Shown: piece by piece, positions 41,711-52,085 of the stretch
Layout of the letters: the number at the start of each line of letters is the position of its first letter
How positions within the stretch are numbered: the first letter of the stretch is position 1
Origin: Micromonospora sp. WMMD1155
Lineage (GTDB): Bacteria > Actinomycetota > Actinomycetes > Mycobacteriales > Micromonosporaceae
Length of the DNA: 64,000 nt
Reading direction: 5' to 3'
NCBI RefSeq assembly: GCF_029581275.1
Contig: NZ_CP120742.1
Coordinates: forward strand, 3,642,001 to 3,706,000
Translations under genes and position numbers: made by a program
Notes under the pieces: generated by a model
Databases searched by the model: none
The model's input: the letters and a program-made list of their open reading frames with translations, nothing else
Told to the model about the DNA's origin: nothing

Positions 41711-43143
41711 GCGGAAACCCCCACCCGGACGTTGCGGAACCGGGCCGGCGCCGCCGGGTGGCCGGTGTGGCCGATCTGGCCGGGTTGGCCCTTCCCGCAG
41801 TTGGGCGTGCCCCAGGAGATCGTCTCGTTGGAGAGCATGTCCATCGAGCGCCAGAAGAGCGGGCCGATCCCCGTGTACGTGGGATTGCGCAGCATCCGCC
41901 CCCGCCGCCCCTTCTTGATCTCCCAGCCGACCTCGCAGCCGAACTGGAAGTTGAGCCGCTTGTCGTCGATCGACCAGGACCGGTTGAGGTCCATCAGAAC
42001 GCCGTCGTCGGTCGCCGCGATGATCTCCTCCAGGGTGTGCGGGCCGGGTTCCAGGCCCACGTTCGTCATCCGCACCATCGGCAGGCGTGCCCACCCGTCG
42101 GCCCGTACGCTGCCGCCGTAGTCGAGGCCGGCCATCGCGGCGGAGTCCCGACCGGCGAGCACACCGACCCAGCGGCCGTCGCGAACCGCGTCCCGCTTGA
42201 CCGCCGGGGAGCCCTCGTCGTCGAAGCCGAAGCTGCCCAGCGCGCCCGGGATCGTCGGATCGATGGTGATGTTCATCAGCTCCGAGCCGTAGCGCAGCGA
42301 GCCGAGCTGGGCCAGGTCCAACCAGGACGTGCCGGCGAACGCCGCCTCCCAGCCGAGGATGCGGTCCAGCTCGATGGCGTGCCCGACCGACTCGTGGATC
42401 TGCAGGGCCAACTGTTCGCCGCCGAGGATCAGATCCGTCTCACCGGCCGGGCAGAGCGGCGCGGTGAGCAGCGCCCGGGACTCGTCGGCGATCTGCGCGG
42501 CGTGCGCGGCCAGGTCGAGCGACTCGACCAACTCCCAACCGGTGGTGCCGTACTGCCCCCGGTAGCTCGGCCAGGACCGCCGCTGCGTCTCGCCGTCACC
42601 GATGGAGGTGGCGGAGATGCCGCCACCGCACTCGCGGATCCGCTGGTCGATCCGGTGGCCCTCACTGGAGACGAACCACTTCGCGGTGTCCCAGACCTGG
42701 TACAGGCCCTCGGCCAGGTCCGCACCGTGCTCGACCATCGCGCGGGTCGCGTCGACCAGCAGGTCGCCCTTGTCCGACAGTGGCACCCCGAGTGGGTCGA
42801 TCTGGCAGCCGGACGCCCAGCTCGCGGTGACGGCCTCGGTGGGCACCAGGTCGACTGCCGGGCCCGGCACCCGCGCGCTCGCCATCGCGGTACGCGTCGC
42901 GCGCCGGCCGGCGTCGCGGGCGGCGGCGTCGGAGAGATCGGGTACGGCGTAGAAGCCCCAACTGGCGCCGACGAGCGCCCGGACGCCAAGCCCGATGCTC
43001 TCGTCCTGGGTCAGCTCCTCCACGTCACCGTTGCGGGCGGTCATCGACTCGTAGCGGCGATGCATCACCCGTGCGTCGGCGTACCGCGCTCCCGCGTCGA
43101 GGGCGGCCTGGACGGCGGCGGTGGCCGCGTCGAACTCGGTCAT
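41707..43143 (-). CDS. TldD-family metalloprotease
   Basis: 478-aa catalytic TldD subunit. The zinc motif HESVGH (QIHESVGHAIELDRILG) is intact. The rest matches TldD, with GTSWLDLAQLGSLRYGSELM and the C-terminal FQFGCEVGWEIKKGRRGRM. Acts with TldE as a heterodimeric peptidase in the cytoplasm. ATG 43143 chosen over a start 30 bases upstream. It precedes tldE; the stop codon is formed by the first repeat unit between the genes. Confidence 0.93.
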   Translation of the reverse strand: MTEFDAATAAVQAALDAGARYADARVMHRRYESMTARNGDVEELTQDESIGLGVRALVGASWGFYAVPDLSDAAARDAGRRATRTAMASARVPGPAVDLVPTEAVTASWASGCQIDPLGVPLSDKGDLLVDATRAMVEHGADLAEGLYQVWDTAKWFVSSEGHRIDQRIRECGGGISATSIGDGETQRRSWPSYRGQYGTTGWELVESLDLAAHAAQIADESRALLTAPLCPAGETDLILGGEQLALQIHESVGHAIELDRILGWEAAFAGTSWLDLAQLGSLRYGSELMNITIDPTIPGALGSFGFDDEGSPAVKRDAVRDGRWVGVLAGRDSAAMAGLDYGGSVRADGWARLPMVRMTNVGLEPGPHTLEEIIAATDDGVLMDLNRSWSIDDKRLNFQFGCEVGWEIKKGRRGRMLRNPTYTGIGPLFWRSMDMLSNETISWGTPNCGKGQPGQIGHTGHPAAPARFRNVRVGVSA

Positions 43144-43176
43144 GGGACCGACCCTAGGCCAGCCGACCGACACCCG

Positions 43177-43725
43177 TCAGGGGAGCAACTCCTCCGGCCG
43201 AATGGTGGCCTTCACCGGCTCAGTGAGCACCAGCTGATCGCCCGGTCTGGTTACGGACTGCTCGATGTAGTGACCGCCCCGCCGCCGGTACAGATGCATG
43301 GTGCCGCTCTCCTGCTCCACCAGGAGGTACCACTCGATGCCGGCGGCAGCGTAGTAGTGCATCTTGAGCACTTTGTCAGTCGACGCGTTGCTCGGCGAGA
43401 TGATCTCGCAAACTAGCCGCACGTCACCTGCCTCGACGTTGAGTTCGTCGAAGTCGATCGGGCCGGTGATAACAAGATCAGGGATCGGGATCCGGCCGGG
43501 CCTGAGGCGGACGTTCACCGCTTCCAAGACGTGTAGGCCGGCCTCGCGAACCGGGGCTCGTAGCATCGCGCGTAGTTCGCCGGAGATGTTCTGGTGTCGG
43601 GGGGTGGGGGCTGGGGTCACGTGGAGGCTCCCGTCGAAGAGTTCGACGCGTTGCTGCGTCTCGCCGAGGGCGAGGTACTCCTCTTCGGTCCACGGGCCTT
43701 CATGGTTGAACACCGCCGCGGTCAT
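43177..43725 (-). CDS. Uma2-family putative endonuclease (DUF820)
   Basis: 182-aa PD-(D/E)xK-fold protein of a family abundant in cyanobacteria and actinomycetes. The likely metal residues are the Asp in IPIPDLVITG and the Glu in RLVCEIISPSN, followed by a Lys helix (STDKVLKMHYYAAAGIEWY). The family is annotated as restriction-like, but cellular roles are unproven. ATG 43725 has GAGGTG upstream. It is divergent from the peptide ABC operon. Confidence 0.87.
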   Translation of the reverse strand: MTAAVFNHEGPWTEEEYLALGETQQRVELFDGSLHVTPAPTPRHQNISGELRAMLRAPVREAGLHVLEAVNVRLRPGRIPIPDLVITGPIDFDELNVEAGDVRLVCEIISPSNASTDKVLKMHYYAAAGIEWYLLVEQESGTMHLYRRRGGHYIEQSVTRPGDQLVLTEPVKATIRPEELLP

Positions 43726-43897
43726 CGTCACCTCCACCTCGTGCCACGGACATCCTTTGCTGGCTGCTCGCCCAATGATCGCACTTGACGTGCGATCGGA
43801 GCCATGAACGGGCGTGGATGGCGAGGTGACGGGGATGCGGGGCCGATGCCGACTCGTTACGCTCGGGCCCGCTGACACGTGCCGACTTTGTAGCTTA

Positions 43898-43926
43898 TTT
43901 TCACCCTCGGGACTTTGTTGTAAGTT
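43898..43926 (+). promoter_or_regulatory. Candidate promoter of the peptide ABC operon
   Basis: -35 TTTTCA (43898-43903), 17-base spacer, -10 TAAGTT (43921-43926), within a rather A+T-rich stretch 26 bases before the GTG start. GACTTTGT occurs twice nearby (about 43883 and 43911). Confidence 0.45.
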
Positions 43927-43951
43927 CTCTTCGTCACTGAGGGAGGTTGCC

Positions 43952-45058
43952 GTGGACAGCTCGGATCCGGCGCCGTCCGGGAAGCCGGACGACCATCCCG
44001 CCGTGCCGACGCAGCGCGGCAGCGAGGACGCCTACCTGCGGGTCAGTGACCTGCGCGTCCGGTTCGACACCTCGGACGGCGTGGTGCGCGCGGTCGACGG
44101 GGTGTCGTTCGCCGTCGAGCGGGGTCGCACCCTCGGCATCGTCGGTGAGTCCGGCTCCGGCAAGAGCGTCACCTCGCTGGCCATCCTCGGCCTGCACGAC
44201 CCCAAGCGGGCCACCATCACCGGTGAGATCTCCGTCGGCGGCCGACAGGTGGTCGGCCTGCCCGACGAGGAGGTACGCCGGCTGCGTGGCCGGGACATGG
44301 CGATGATCTTCCAGGATCCGCTGTCGGCGCTGCACCCCTACTACACGGTGGGTCGACAGATCGCCGAGGCGTACCGGGTGCATCACCCGAAGGCCAACCG
44401 CCGCGAGGCCCGCAAGCGGGCTGTCGACATGCTGGACCGGGTCGGCATCCCGCAGGCGGGCCGCCGCTTCGACCAGTACCCGCACGAGTTCTCCGGCGGC
44501 ATGCGGCAACGGGCGATGATCGCGATGTCGCTGGTCAACGACCCTGCACTGCTGATCGCCGACGAGCCGACCACGGCGCTGGACGTCACCGTGCAGGCGC
44601 AGATCCTGGACCTGCTCGCCGACCTCCAGGCCGAGTTCCACTCCGCGATCATCCTGATCACCCACGACCTCGGCGTGGTCGGCCAGGTCGCCGACGACGT
44701 GCTGGTGATGTACGGCGGTCGTGCCGTCGAACGGGGCAGCGTCGAGCAGGTGCTCCGCTCGCCGCAGCATCCGTACACCTGGGGGTTGCTCTCCAGCGTG
44801 CCGTCGCTGCACGGCGACGCGGACGCGGACCTGGTGCCGATCCCCGGCAACCCGCCGAGCCTGATCAACCTGCCGTCCGGCTGCGCGTTCCACCCGCGTT
44901 GCCGGTATGCGGACCGCGCCGGCAGCCGATCCCGCACCGAGACGCCCGAGCTGCGTCCGGCGGGCGGCGACGGGCACCTGGTCGCCTGCCACCTGGGCGC
45001 CGAGGAGCGCGCCGCGTTCTACGCCGAGGACGTCGCACGAGTGGGGGTGGCTGTGTGA
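43952..45058 (+). CDS. Peptide ABC transporter ATP-binding protein (DppD/OppD type)
   Basis: 368-aa ATPase. Walker A GESGSGKS, signature [15 protein letters not shown], Walker [15 protein letters not shown], and the Opp-specific C-terminal element with [10 protein letters not shown], which in this family can hold an iron-sulfur cluster. GTG start at 43952 with GAGGGAGG upstream. First gene of a five-gene operon (ATPase, ATPase, permease, permease, binding protein), coupled to the next gene by GTGA. Confidence 0.95.
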   Translation: MDSSDPAPSGKPDDHPAVPTQRGSEDAYLRVSDLRVRFDTSDGVVRAVDGVSFAVERGRTLGIVGESGSGKSVTSLAILGLHDPKRATITGEISVGGRQVVGLPDEEVRRLRGRDMAMIFQDPLSALHPYYTVGRQIAEAYRVHHPKANRREARKRAVDMLDRVGIPQAGRRFDQYPHEFSGGMRQRAMIAMSLVNDPALLIADEPTTALDVTVQAQILDLLADLQAEFHSAIILITHDLGVVGQVADDVLVMYGGRAVERGSVEQVLRSPQHPYTWGLLSSVPSLHGDADADLVPIPGNPPSLINLPSGCAFHPRCRYADRAGSRSRTETPELRPAGGDGHLVACHLGAEERAAFYAEDVARVGVAV

Positions 45059-46188
45059 GGACCGTGGAGGTGACCGACGAACCGTTGTTGCGGGTGCGCG
45101 GCCTGACCAAGCATTTCCCGGTACGACAGGGGCTGCGCGACACCGGCCTGGTGCGGGCGGTGGACGGGCTCGACTTCGACGTGCGCCCCGGCGAGACGCT
45201 CGGGCTGGTGGGGGAGTCGGGCTGCGGCAAGACCACCACCGGCCGGATGCTGGTGCGGTTGCTGGAGCCGACGAGCGGCAGCATCGAGTTCGCCGGGCGG
45301 GACATCACGCACGCCGGTCGCCGAGAGTTGCGCCCACTGCGTCAGGAACTCCAGATCATCTTTCAGGACCCGTACGCGTCGCTGAACCCCCGGCACACCG
45401 TCGGCCGGATCGTGGCGATGCCGTTGCAGGTCAACGGCATCAGACCGCCGGGCGGGGTCAAGGCCCGGGTCCAGGAGTTGCTGGAGCTGGTCGGGTTGAA
45501 CCCGGAGCACTACAACCGGTACCCGCACGAGTTCTCCGGCGGTCAACGCCAGCGCATCGGCATCGCCCGGGCGCTGGCCCTGCGGCCCAAACTGATCGTC
45601 GCGGACGAGCCGGTGAGCGCGCTGGACGTCTCGATCCAGGCGCAGGTCGTCAACCTGCTGCGTGACCTGCAACGGGAGCTGGGTCTGGCGTTCGTGTTCA
45701 TCGCGCACGACCTGGCCGTGGTCCGGCACTTCTGCCAGCGGGTCGCGGTCATGTACCTGGGCCGGATCGTGGAGATCGGCGATCGGGAGGACATCTACGA
45801 GCGCCCGCAGCACCCGTACACCAGGGCTCTGCTCTCGGCGATCCCGGACGTCACCCGGCTCGGCCCAGCGGGCCGCATCCGGTTGACCGGTGACGTGCCG
45901 ACGCCGCTCGACCCGCCGTCGGGCTGCCGGTTCCGTACCCGCTGCTGGAAGGCGCAGGACCTCTGCGCCACCGAGGATCCGGCGTTGGTCCCGCGCGACG
46001 GCGGCCGGCAGTCCACCGCGTGTCACTTCCCCGAAGGGGAACCGGCCGGCACGAGCCCGGAAGGGGAACCGGCCGGCACGAGCCCGGTAGGGGAACCGGC
46101 CGGCACGAGCCCCGAAGGGGGACCGGCCGGCACGCGCCCGGAAGCGGCCGGGTCGACCAGCCCGACCGTCGAGGAGGTGTCGTCGTGA
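45055..46188 (+). CDS. Peptide ABC transporter ATP-binding protein (DppF/OppF type)
   Basis: 377-aa ATPase partner of the preceding gene. Walker [10 protein letters not shown], signature [15 protein letters not shown], Walker [16 protein letters not shown]-terminal oligopeptide element [11 protein letters not shown]. Odd: the last 45 residues are a four-fold 9-residue tandem repeat (PAGTSPEGE type) coded by a 27-bp repeat. Start at GTG 45055, overlapping the previous stop; the next gene again overlaps by GTGA. Confidence 0.95.
   Translation: MRTVEVTDEPLLRVRGLTKHFPVRQGLRDTGLVRAVDGLDFDVRPGETLGLVGESGCGKTTTGRMLVRLLEPTSGSIEFAGRDITHAGRRELRPLRQELQIIFQDPYASLNPRHTVGRIVAMPLQVNGIRPPGGVKARVQELLELVGLNPEHYNRYPHEFSGGQRQRIGIARALALRPKLIVADEPVSALDVSIQAQVVNLLRDLQRELGLAFVFIAHDLAVVRHFCQRVAVMYLGRIVEIGDREDIYERPQHPYTRALLSAIPDVTRLGPAGRIRLTGDVPTPLDPPSGCRFRTRCWKAQDLCATEDPALVPRDGGRQSTACHFPEGEPAGTSPEGEPAGTSPVGEPAGTSPEGGPAGTRPEAAGSTSPTVEEVSS
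46033..46140. repeat. 27-bp tandem repeat, four units, in the DppF-type tail
   Basis: Units 46033-46059, 46060-46086, 46087-46113 and 46114-46140, nearly identical, in frame, coding E-G-E-P-A-G-T-S-P four times. Confidence 0.95.
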
Positions 46189-47192
46189 GCCTCTCCCCGG
46201 TGGAGGGTGTGGCGCTGGCCGAGATCGAGTCCGGCACGGACGCGGGCGGACCCGCCGAGAAGGGCGTCGTCGGCCGTTCACCCGGTCAACTCGCCTGGCT
46301 GCGGCTGCGCCGTGACCGCACGGCCGTGGTCAGCGGCGTACTCCTGGTGTTCTTCATGGTGTTGGGGTTGTCCGCCCCGCTGATCGAGATGGTCTACGGG
46401 ATCGGCCCGCGCGAGCAGTTCCAGCAGTTGCTGGACGGCTCCGGCATGCCGCTGGGGTACGCCGGTGGTGTCACCGGGGAGCACTGGTTCGGTCTGGAGC
46501 CGGGGCTGGGTCGGGACATCTTCATCCGGCTGGTCTACGGGCTGCGCACGTCGTTGTTCATCGCTCTCGCCGCCGCGTTGATCACCGCGACGATCGGCGT
46601 CGCGCTCGGCGCGCTCGCCGGTTACCTCGGTGGCTGGCTCGACGCGGTGGTCAACTGGATCACCGACCTGACCCTGGCGATGCCCTTCCTGATCATCGCG
46701 TTGGCGCTCACCCCCACCATCACGCTGCGCTTCTACGGCGAGCGGGGGCAGGTGTCGTCGGCCTTCGGGGTGGGCGTGCTGATCGCCGTCTTCGCGATCT
46801 TCGGCTGGACCAGCACCGCCCGGCTGGTGCGGGGGCAGGTGATCGCGCTGCGTGAGCGGGAGTTCGTGGAGGCGGCCAAGGCCAGCGGCGCCGGGTTGGG
46901 GCACATGCTCTTCCGGCAGCTGCTGCCGAACATCTGGGCGCCGATCCTGGTGTCGTTCTCCCTGGCGGTGCCGCAGTTCATCACCAGCGAGGCAGCGCTC
47001 TCCTTCATCGGCGTCGGGCTCAGCGACGAGACACCGAGCTTCGGCCGAATGATCTACCGCAGTCTGGACTACCTGCAGACCGACCCGGCGTACGTGTTCT
47101 TCCCGGGCATCGTGATCTTCGCGCTGGTGTTCGCCTTCAACCTCTTCGGCGACGCGTTGCGGGACGCGCTCGACCCGAAGTCGTCCCGGTAG
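46185..47192 (+). CDS. Peptide ABC transporter permease (DppC/OppC type)
   Basis: 335-aa permease with the family's N-terminal cytoplasmic stretch, one helix ([20 protein letters not shown]), the periplasmic segment with [20 protein letters not shown], and the transport domain with its EAA loop ([20 protein letters not shown]). GTG start overlapping the previous stop. It pairs with the DppB-type permease that follows after 10 bases. Confidence 0.95.
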   Translation: MSLSPVEGVALAEIESGTDAGGPAEKGVVGRSPGQLAWLRLRRDRTAVVSGVLLVFFMVLGLSAPLIEMVYGIGPREQFQQLLDGSGMPLGYAGGVTGEHWFGLEPGLGRDIFIRLVYGLRTSLFIALAAALITATIGVALGALAGYLGGWLDAVVNWITDLTLAMPFLIIALALTPTITLRFYGERGQVSSAFGVGVLIAVFAIFGWTSTARLVRGQVIALREREFVEAAKASGAGLGHMLFRQLLPNIWAPILVSFSLAVPQFITSEAALSFIGVGLSDETPSFGRMIYRSLDYLQTDPAYVFFPGIVIFALVFAFNLFGDALRDALDPKSSR

Positions 47193-47202
47193 GGGGTACC
47201 CG

Positions 47203-48189
47203 ATGGCGCGATTTCTGCTCAAGCGACTGTTCTCGGCCACGCTGACGCTCTTCGCGGTGAGCGTGCTGACCTTCCTGATGTTCTTCGCCCTGCCGCGTGA
47301 TCCGGTGAGCAGCATCTGCTCGAAGAACTGCAACCCGGAGCGGTTGGAGCGGGTCCGCGACGACCTGGGCCTGAACGACCCGCTGATCAGCCAGTACGCC
47401 GGCTACATGAAGGGCATCGTCACCGGTCGGGACCTGGGCAGCGCCCAGGGCGGCCGGTGCGACGCGCCCTGCCTGGGCTGGTCGTACGTCACCAACGAGG
47501 CGGTCTCGGACACCATCGCCCGGGTGTTGCCGGTGACGCTGAGCATCGTGATCCCGGCGGCGATCCTGTGGTTGCTACTGGGGGTCGGGCTGGGCATGGT
47601 GTCCGCGCTGCGGCGGGGCACCTGGTTGGACCGGGCCGCCATCGGCTTCTCGTTGACCGGTGCCTCGTTGCAGCTCTACTTCGTGGGCGCGGTGCTGTTG
47701 CTGGTCTTCGTCTACAACCTGCGGTGGCTGCCGGTGCCGAGCTACACCTCCCTCTTCGACAACCCGGCGAAGTGGGCCAGTGGGCTGGTGCTCGCCTGGG
47801 TGGCGTTGGCCTTCCTCTTCTCGGCCATCTACGCCCGGCTGTCGCGGGCGCAGATGTTGGAGACGCTGTCGGAGGACTTCGTCCGGACCGCGCGGGCCAA
47901 GGGCCTGGCCAAACCGAAGGTGTACGGGCGACACGCGCTGCGCGCGGCGATCACCCCGGTGGTGACGATCGCGGGGCTGGACGTGGGCGGGGCGCTGGGC
48001 GGCACGGTGATCACCGAGACGACGTTCGGCATCCAGGGGCTGGGGCGTACGGCGGTGGACGCGGTGCGCTCGGGTGACCTACCCACGATCATGGCCACCG
48101 TGCTGATCGCGGCCGTCTTCGTGGTCCTGGCGAACGTGCTGGTGGACCTGCTCTACGCGGCCATCGATCCGCGGGTACGGCTGCGGTGA
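47203..48189 (+). CDS. Peptide ABC transporter permease (DppB/OppB type)
   Basis: 328-aa permease: N-terminal helix (FLLKRLFSATLTLFAVSVLT), a periplasmic loop with PRDPVSS and GRDLGSAQ, and the transport domain with EAA loop EDFVRTARAKGLAKPKV. The loop holds an extra Cys-containing insert (GGRCDAPCLGWSY). ATG at 47203 after GTAGGGGGTACCCG. The fourth gene of the operon. Confidence 0.95.
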   Translation: MARFLLKRLFSATLTLFAVSVLTFLMFFALPRDPVSSICSKNCNPERLERVRDDLGLNDPLISQYAGYMKGIVTGRDLGSAQGGRCDAPCLGWSYVTNEAVSDTIARVLPVTLSIVIPAAILWLLLGVGLGMVSALRRGTWLDRAAIGFSLTGASLQLYFVGAVLLLVFVYNLRWLPVPSYTSLFDNPAKWASGLVLAWVALAFLFSAIYARLSRAQMLETLSEDFVRTARAKGLAKPKVYGRHALRAAITPVVTIAGLDVGGALGGTVITETTFGIQGLGRTAVDAVRSGDLPTIMATVLIAAVFVVLANVLVDLLYAAIDPRVRLR

Positions 48190-48205
48190 CCGATGGCGAA
48201 ACTTA

Positions 48206-48233
48206 TCGACAACTGTTACACAACTCGTAGGTT
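48206..48233 (+). promoter_or_regulatory. Candidate internal promoter for the binding protein
   Basis: -35 TCGACA (48206-48211), 16-base spacer, -10 TAGGTT (48228-48233). It would let the binding protein be made above the level of the permeases. Confidence 0.45.
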
Positions 48234-48312
48234 TTCTTCCTTACGATCCTCGGGACGTCGGTGGTTCTCGCCCCGACGAGACCGCACGGCACACGGCTGA
48301 AGGGGGTATTTC

Positions 48313-50055
48313 ATGCGACCACGCGTGGCGGTTGCCGCAGGCGGCGCGATCGCTCTGGTGGTGGCACTGGGTGCGTGCTCGAAGAACACGGGCGAGGGCA
48401 CCACGGTGGACACCAACCGGACGCAGACCGGGGTCATCTCGACCGACCCCAAGGACTCGCAGGGGCCCGCGGCCGAGGTGAGCGGGGCGCAGAAGGGTGG
48501 CACCTTCACCGTCATCCGCGAGTCGCCGATCTCCCACCTCGACCCGCAGCGGACGTACTCGTTCGCCGGTCTGATGGCCAACCCGCTCTGGTCCCGCTAC
48601 CTGACCACCTGGAAGGACGACGGCAAGGGCGGCCTGGTCCTGGTCGGTGACCTGGCCGAGACCCCGGGCAAGAACGTCAACAACGACTGCAAGGTCTGGG
48701 AATTCACCATCAAGGACGGGGTGAAGTTCGAGGACGGCCGGCCGATCACCTCCAAGGAGATCGCGTACGGCATCGCCCGGTCCTTCGACCCCGACCTCTC
48801 CGGTGGCCCGACCTACATCCAGGAGTGGCTGGCCGACACCGCGCAGTTCGACACCAAGTGGGACTTCAAGAAGAACAAGACGTCGCTCCCGCCCGGCCTG
48901 AGCACGCCGGACGCCAAGACGCTGCGCTTCGAGTTCGCCAAGCCCCGCTGTGACCTGCCGTTCGCGGCCTCACTGCCGACGACCGCGCCGCTGCCCGCCG
49001 ACAAGGACACCGGCATCGACGTGGACAAGCAGCCGTTCTCGTCCGGCCCGTACAAGATCGCCAAGAACCAGGTCGGCGTACAGCTCACCCTGGACCGCAA
49101 CCCCAACTGGGACCCGGCCACCGACCCGGTGCGGCACCAGTACCCGGACCAGTTCGTCTGGACCTTCGGCCCGACCGCGGACGCCGCCAACAACCGGGTG
49201 ATCGCCGACAACGGCGCCGACCAGAGCGCGCTCGCCTTCAACACCGTGCCCGCCTCGCTGGTCGCCAAGGTGGCCGGTGACCCCGCGCTCAAGTCGCGCA
49301 GCATCCTCTCCCCGACGCCGAGCGCCAACCAGCTCGTCATCAACAACCAGCGGGTGACCGACCTCAAGATCCGCCAGGCGCTCAACTACGCCATCGACCG
49401 CGAAGGCATGATCAAGGCGCTCGGCGGCCAGAACGTCGCCGCGCCGCTGACCACGCTGATGCCGCCGGCCACCATCGGCTACCAGGCGTACGAGGCGTAC
49501 CCGGCCGGTCCCAACGGCAACGTCGACAAGGCCAAGGAACTGCTCGGCGGCAAGACCCCGGAGCTGGTGCTGGGTGTCGCCGACAACTCCACGGAGCAGC
49601 AGCAGGGCGCGCAGCTCAAGGCCAACCTGGAGCGGGCCGGCTTCAAGATCACGGTGCGGAACATCTCCGACGACGCCAAGCTCGACGAGATCAAGAAGAA
49701 GGACAACCCGTGGGACCTGTACATCGGTAACTGGGCGGCCGACTGGCCCAGCGGGGCGTCGATCCTGCCGGTGCTCTACGACGGCCGCACCATCAAGGCC
49801 GAGGGCAACAGCAACCAGTCCTACTTCAACGACCCGGCGATCAACGCCGAGATGGACCGCATCCTGGCCCTCGCCCCCGCCGACCAGGGCCCGGAGTGGG
49901 CCAAGCTCGACGAGCGGATCATGAAGGAGTACGCGCCGGTGGTGCCGATGTACGTCGACGTGGCGTACAACGTGCACGGGTCCAAGGCCGGCGGGATCTT
50001 CATCTCCAGCGTCTTCGGCTACCCGTCGTTCGTGAACGCGCACGTCAAGCCGTAG
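48313..50055 (+). CDS. Peptide ABC transporter substrate-binding lipoprotein (SBP family 5)
   Basis: 580-aa lipoprotein receptor. The signal peptide ends in a lipobox LGAC (near residue 21), then a Thr/Gly-rich linker. Family 5 traits include ISHLDPQRTYSFAG, GVKFEDGRPITSKEIAYGIA and the hinge region RQALNYAIDREGMIKAL. The 123 bases upstream hold a candidate promoter and a GAAGGGGG ribosome site. It lies last in the operon. The ligand is likely a peptide; there is only moderate likeness to the binding protein at 742. Confidence 0.94.
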   Translation: MRPRVAVAAGGAIALVVALGACSKNTGEGTTVDTNRTQTGVISTDPKDSQGPAAEVSGAQKGGTFTVIRESPISHLDPQRTYSFAGLMANPLWSRYLTTWKDDGKGGLVLVGDLAETPGKNVNNDCKVWEFTIKDGVKFEDGRPITSKEIAYGIARSFDPDLSGGPTYIQEWLADTAQFDTKWDFKKNKTSLPPGLSTPDAKTLRFEFAKPRCDLPFAASLPTTAPLPADKDTGIDVDKQPFSSGPYKIAKNQVGVQLTLDRNPNWDPATDPVRHQYPDQFVWTFGPTADAANNRVIADNGADQSALAFNTVPASLVAKVAGDPALKSRSILSPTPSANQLVINNQRVTDLKIRQALNYAIDREGMIKALGGQNVAAPLTTLMPPATIGYQAYEAYPAGPNGNVDKAKELLGGKTPELVLGVADNSTEQQQGAQLKANLERAGFKITVRNISDDAKLDEIKKKDNPWDLYIGNWAADWPSGASILPVLYDGRTIKAEGNSNQSYFNDPAINAEMDRILALAPADQGPEWAKLDERIMKEYAPVVPMYVDVAYNVHGSKAGGIFISSVFGYPSFVNAHVKP

Positions 50056-50073
50056 TCGTATTGCAGGCAGGCC

Positions 50074-50109
50074 GGGCCCCCTTCCGACAGCGTCGTCGGA
50101 AGGGGGCCC
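50074..50109 (+). terminator. Terminator of the peptide ABC operon
   Basis: Perfect 15-bp stem GGGCCCCCTTCCGAC (50074-50088) with 50095-50109 and a 6-base loop, 18 bases after the stop. A close sequence copy lies at 52670. Confidence 0.9.
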
Positions 50110-50344
50110 TCGCCGTCCGTCCTTCGAGCGCGAGCGCTGTTCGGCCGGCCCGGGATGGGTGGTACTGCACGCTTCCTTTCGAGCTGATGTCGTAGACGAT
50201 TCAGTCGTTGGAGCATCCTCGACCCGGCGTGCCGACGGCCCAGCCTCACGCCTGCACCTCGCAGTGCGGCCACGGCCCTACGCGCGCGGTTGAGGGGAAC
50301 ATTCGTCCAAGCCGGCGGCACGGCAGGGCAGCGACAGTGACTTC

Positions 50345-51355
50345 ATGACGGCATCGCCAGCCCCCGGCAAACAGGTCGACGAGGTCGACCCGCGCGCGCC
50401 CGACCAGCAACCGCGTGGACGTCACGCCCGTCGGCGACGGCGCGTCATCGCCTCGACGACACTGCTCACGGTCGTCGGACTGCTCCTCGCCAACGCGGCA
50501 TCGGTGAACTGGCAGGCCGCGCCTGCCACCGGAGACACGATCCTGCAGCTCGACGGCGGCGACATCAACGTCAGCCAGGACGGACCCCGCGACGCCCCGG
50601 TACTCGTGCTGATCCACGGGCTCGGCGCCTCGACCGAGTGGTGGAAGTCGATCGTCCCGACGCTGGCAGCGTCCCATCGTGTCATCCGAATCGACCTGCT
50701 CGGACATGGCCGATCCGCGAAACCGACCGGCGGCGGCTATGCCGTGTCGCAGCAAGGACGCCGCGTCGGGCAGGCACTGGACCAGCTCGGCGTCGAACAG
50801 GCCATCGTGATCGGCCACTCCACCGGCGGCTACGTCGCCACCGCGCTCGCCGAACACCGCGGCGACCTGGTGACCGCGCTCGCGCTCGTCAACACGGGAC
50901 CGCACCTGGACGCCTTCATCTCGGACGGGCCGGTCGGCAAGCTCGTCTTCGTCCCCGTGCTGGGTCAACTCCTGTGGCGACTTCGGACCGATGGGATTCT
51001 GCGCCGGGGCTTGAGCACCGCGTTCGCGCCCGGCTTCCCCGTCCCGCAGCAGCTCGTCGACGACACGCGTGGCATGACCTACCACGGGCTCACGGCGGCA
51101 TCGCGGGCGTCCGAGGACTATCTGACCCAGCGACACCTTCCGGATCGGCTCACGAGCCTCGGCAAGCCACTGCTGGTCATCTTCGGTGAGCTCGACCAGA
51201 GGTGGCGATCGTCGTCGGCGGCCGCGTACCGCGGCGTTGCGGGTGCGACAGTCGAGCTGATGCCCGGTGTCGGTCACTCACCCATGCTCGAAGATCCTGC
51301 GCAGACGGCCGGACTTCTTTCCGACTTCTTCAACTCCGTGCCGGGCGGCCGGTGA
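50345..51355 (+). CDS. Alpha/beta hydrolase with N-terminal membrane anchor
   Basis: 336 aa: a basic start (RGRHARRRRR), one membrane helix (VIASTTLLTVVGLLLANAA), then an alpha/beta-hydrolase domain presumably outside the cytoplasm. The nucleophile elbow is GHSTGG, the oxyanion HGLG, the acid likely in IFGELDQRW, and the His in GVGHSPML. Substrate unknown. ATG start; the 235 bases before it show no other gene. Confidence 0.87.
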   Translation: MTASPAPGKQVDEVDPRAPDQQPRGRHARRRRRVIASTTLLTVVGLLLANAASVNWQAAPATGDTILQLDGGDINVSQDGPRDAPVLVLIHGLGASTEWWKSIVPTLAASHRVIRIDLLGHGRSAKPTGGGYAVSQQGRRVGQALDQLGVEQAIVIGHSTGGYVATALAEHRGDLVTALALVNTGPHLDAFISDGPVGKLVFVPVLGQLLWRLRTDGILRRGLSTAFAPGFPVPQQLVDDTRGMTYHGLTAASRASEDYLTQRHLPDRLTSLGKPLLVIFGELDQRWRSSSAAAYRGVAGATVELMPGVGHSPMLEDPAQTAGLLSDFFNSVPGGR

Positions 51356-51533
51356 GTCGAACGAGAACCGCGACCACGTGCGGCCGTGCGGGGTGCCCTG
51401 GTGCTCGTGGATCCATGCGATGGGCCGCGCGCATCCTCAGAGCTCGGGCGACCGGATCGGTCGGCGCGAAAGGCTGGTGCGCATAGGGTCGTCCCGACCC
51501 GGTGACGAGGGGTCGTTCGTACGGAGGCGGGGG

Positions 51534-52085
51534 ATGACGACACTGTTCCTGACGGTGGGGCTCCCATGCACCGGGAAGACCACTGCTGCTCGGCGTATCG
51601 AGGTCGAGCGGAAGGCTCTTCGTCTGACGAAGGACGAGTGGGTGAAGGCTCTCTACGGGCCGGAGAATCCGCCGTCGGCCCAGGACGTGATCGAAGGAAG
51701 GCTCATCGAGATCGGGCTGCGGTCCCTCGAACTCGGCACCAACGTCGTGATCGACTACGGCCTGTGGAGTCGGAACGAGCGCACTGCGCTGCGGCAGGCA
51801 GCAGCGGACGTCGGCGCGACGGTGGAGTTGCACTACTTCGCACTCACCCCGGCCGAGCAGCGCAGACGGCTCGATCAGCGCCAAGCGGAAGCGCCGCACA
51901 CGACGTGGCCGATGTCCGACGACGAACTCGCCGAGTGGGCTGCGAACTTCGAGGTCCCGACGCCGGGCGAACTCGACGGCAGCGAAGCCATCGACGACCC
52001 GCCGGCTGGGTTCGCGACGTGGAACCAGTGGCGTACGCACCGCTGGCCGCCGTCGGTCTCCGACCAGGGCACCAGCGGTCTGTGA
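51534..52085 (+). CDS. P-loop AAA-type kinase/ATPase
   Basis: 183-aa cytoplasmic protein with Walker A GLPCTGKTT and the later VVIDYGLWSRNERTALR region that fits the AAA_33/zeta-like small-molecule kinase group. The product could be an antibiotic or nucleoside kinase; the substrate is not known. ATG at 51534 after GGAGGCGGGGG, a strong ribosome site. No toxin-antitoxin partner is adjacent. Confidence 0.8.
   Translation: MTTLFLTVGLPCTGKTTAARRIEVERKALRLTKDEWVKALYGPENPPSAQDVIEGRLIEIGLRSLELGTNVVIDYGLWSRNERTALRQAAADVGATVELHYFALTPAEQRRRLDQRQAEAPHTTWPMSDDELAEWAANFEVPTPGELDGSEAIDDPPAGFATWNQWRTHRWPPSVSDQGTSGL

Noticed and set aside
51356..51533. Possible gene start upstream of the P-loop kinase
   Set aside because: The frame can be extended upstream, but the ribosome site and Walker A position fix the start at 51534.
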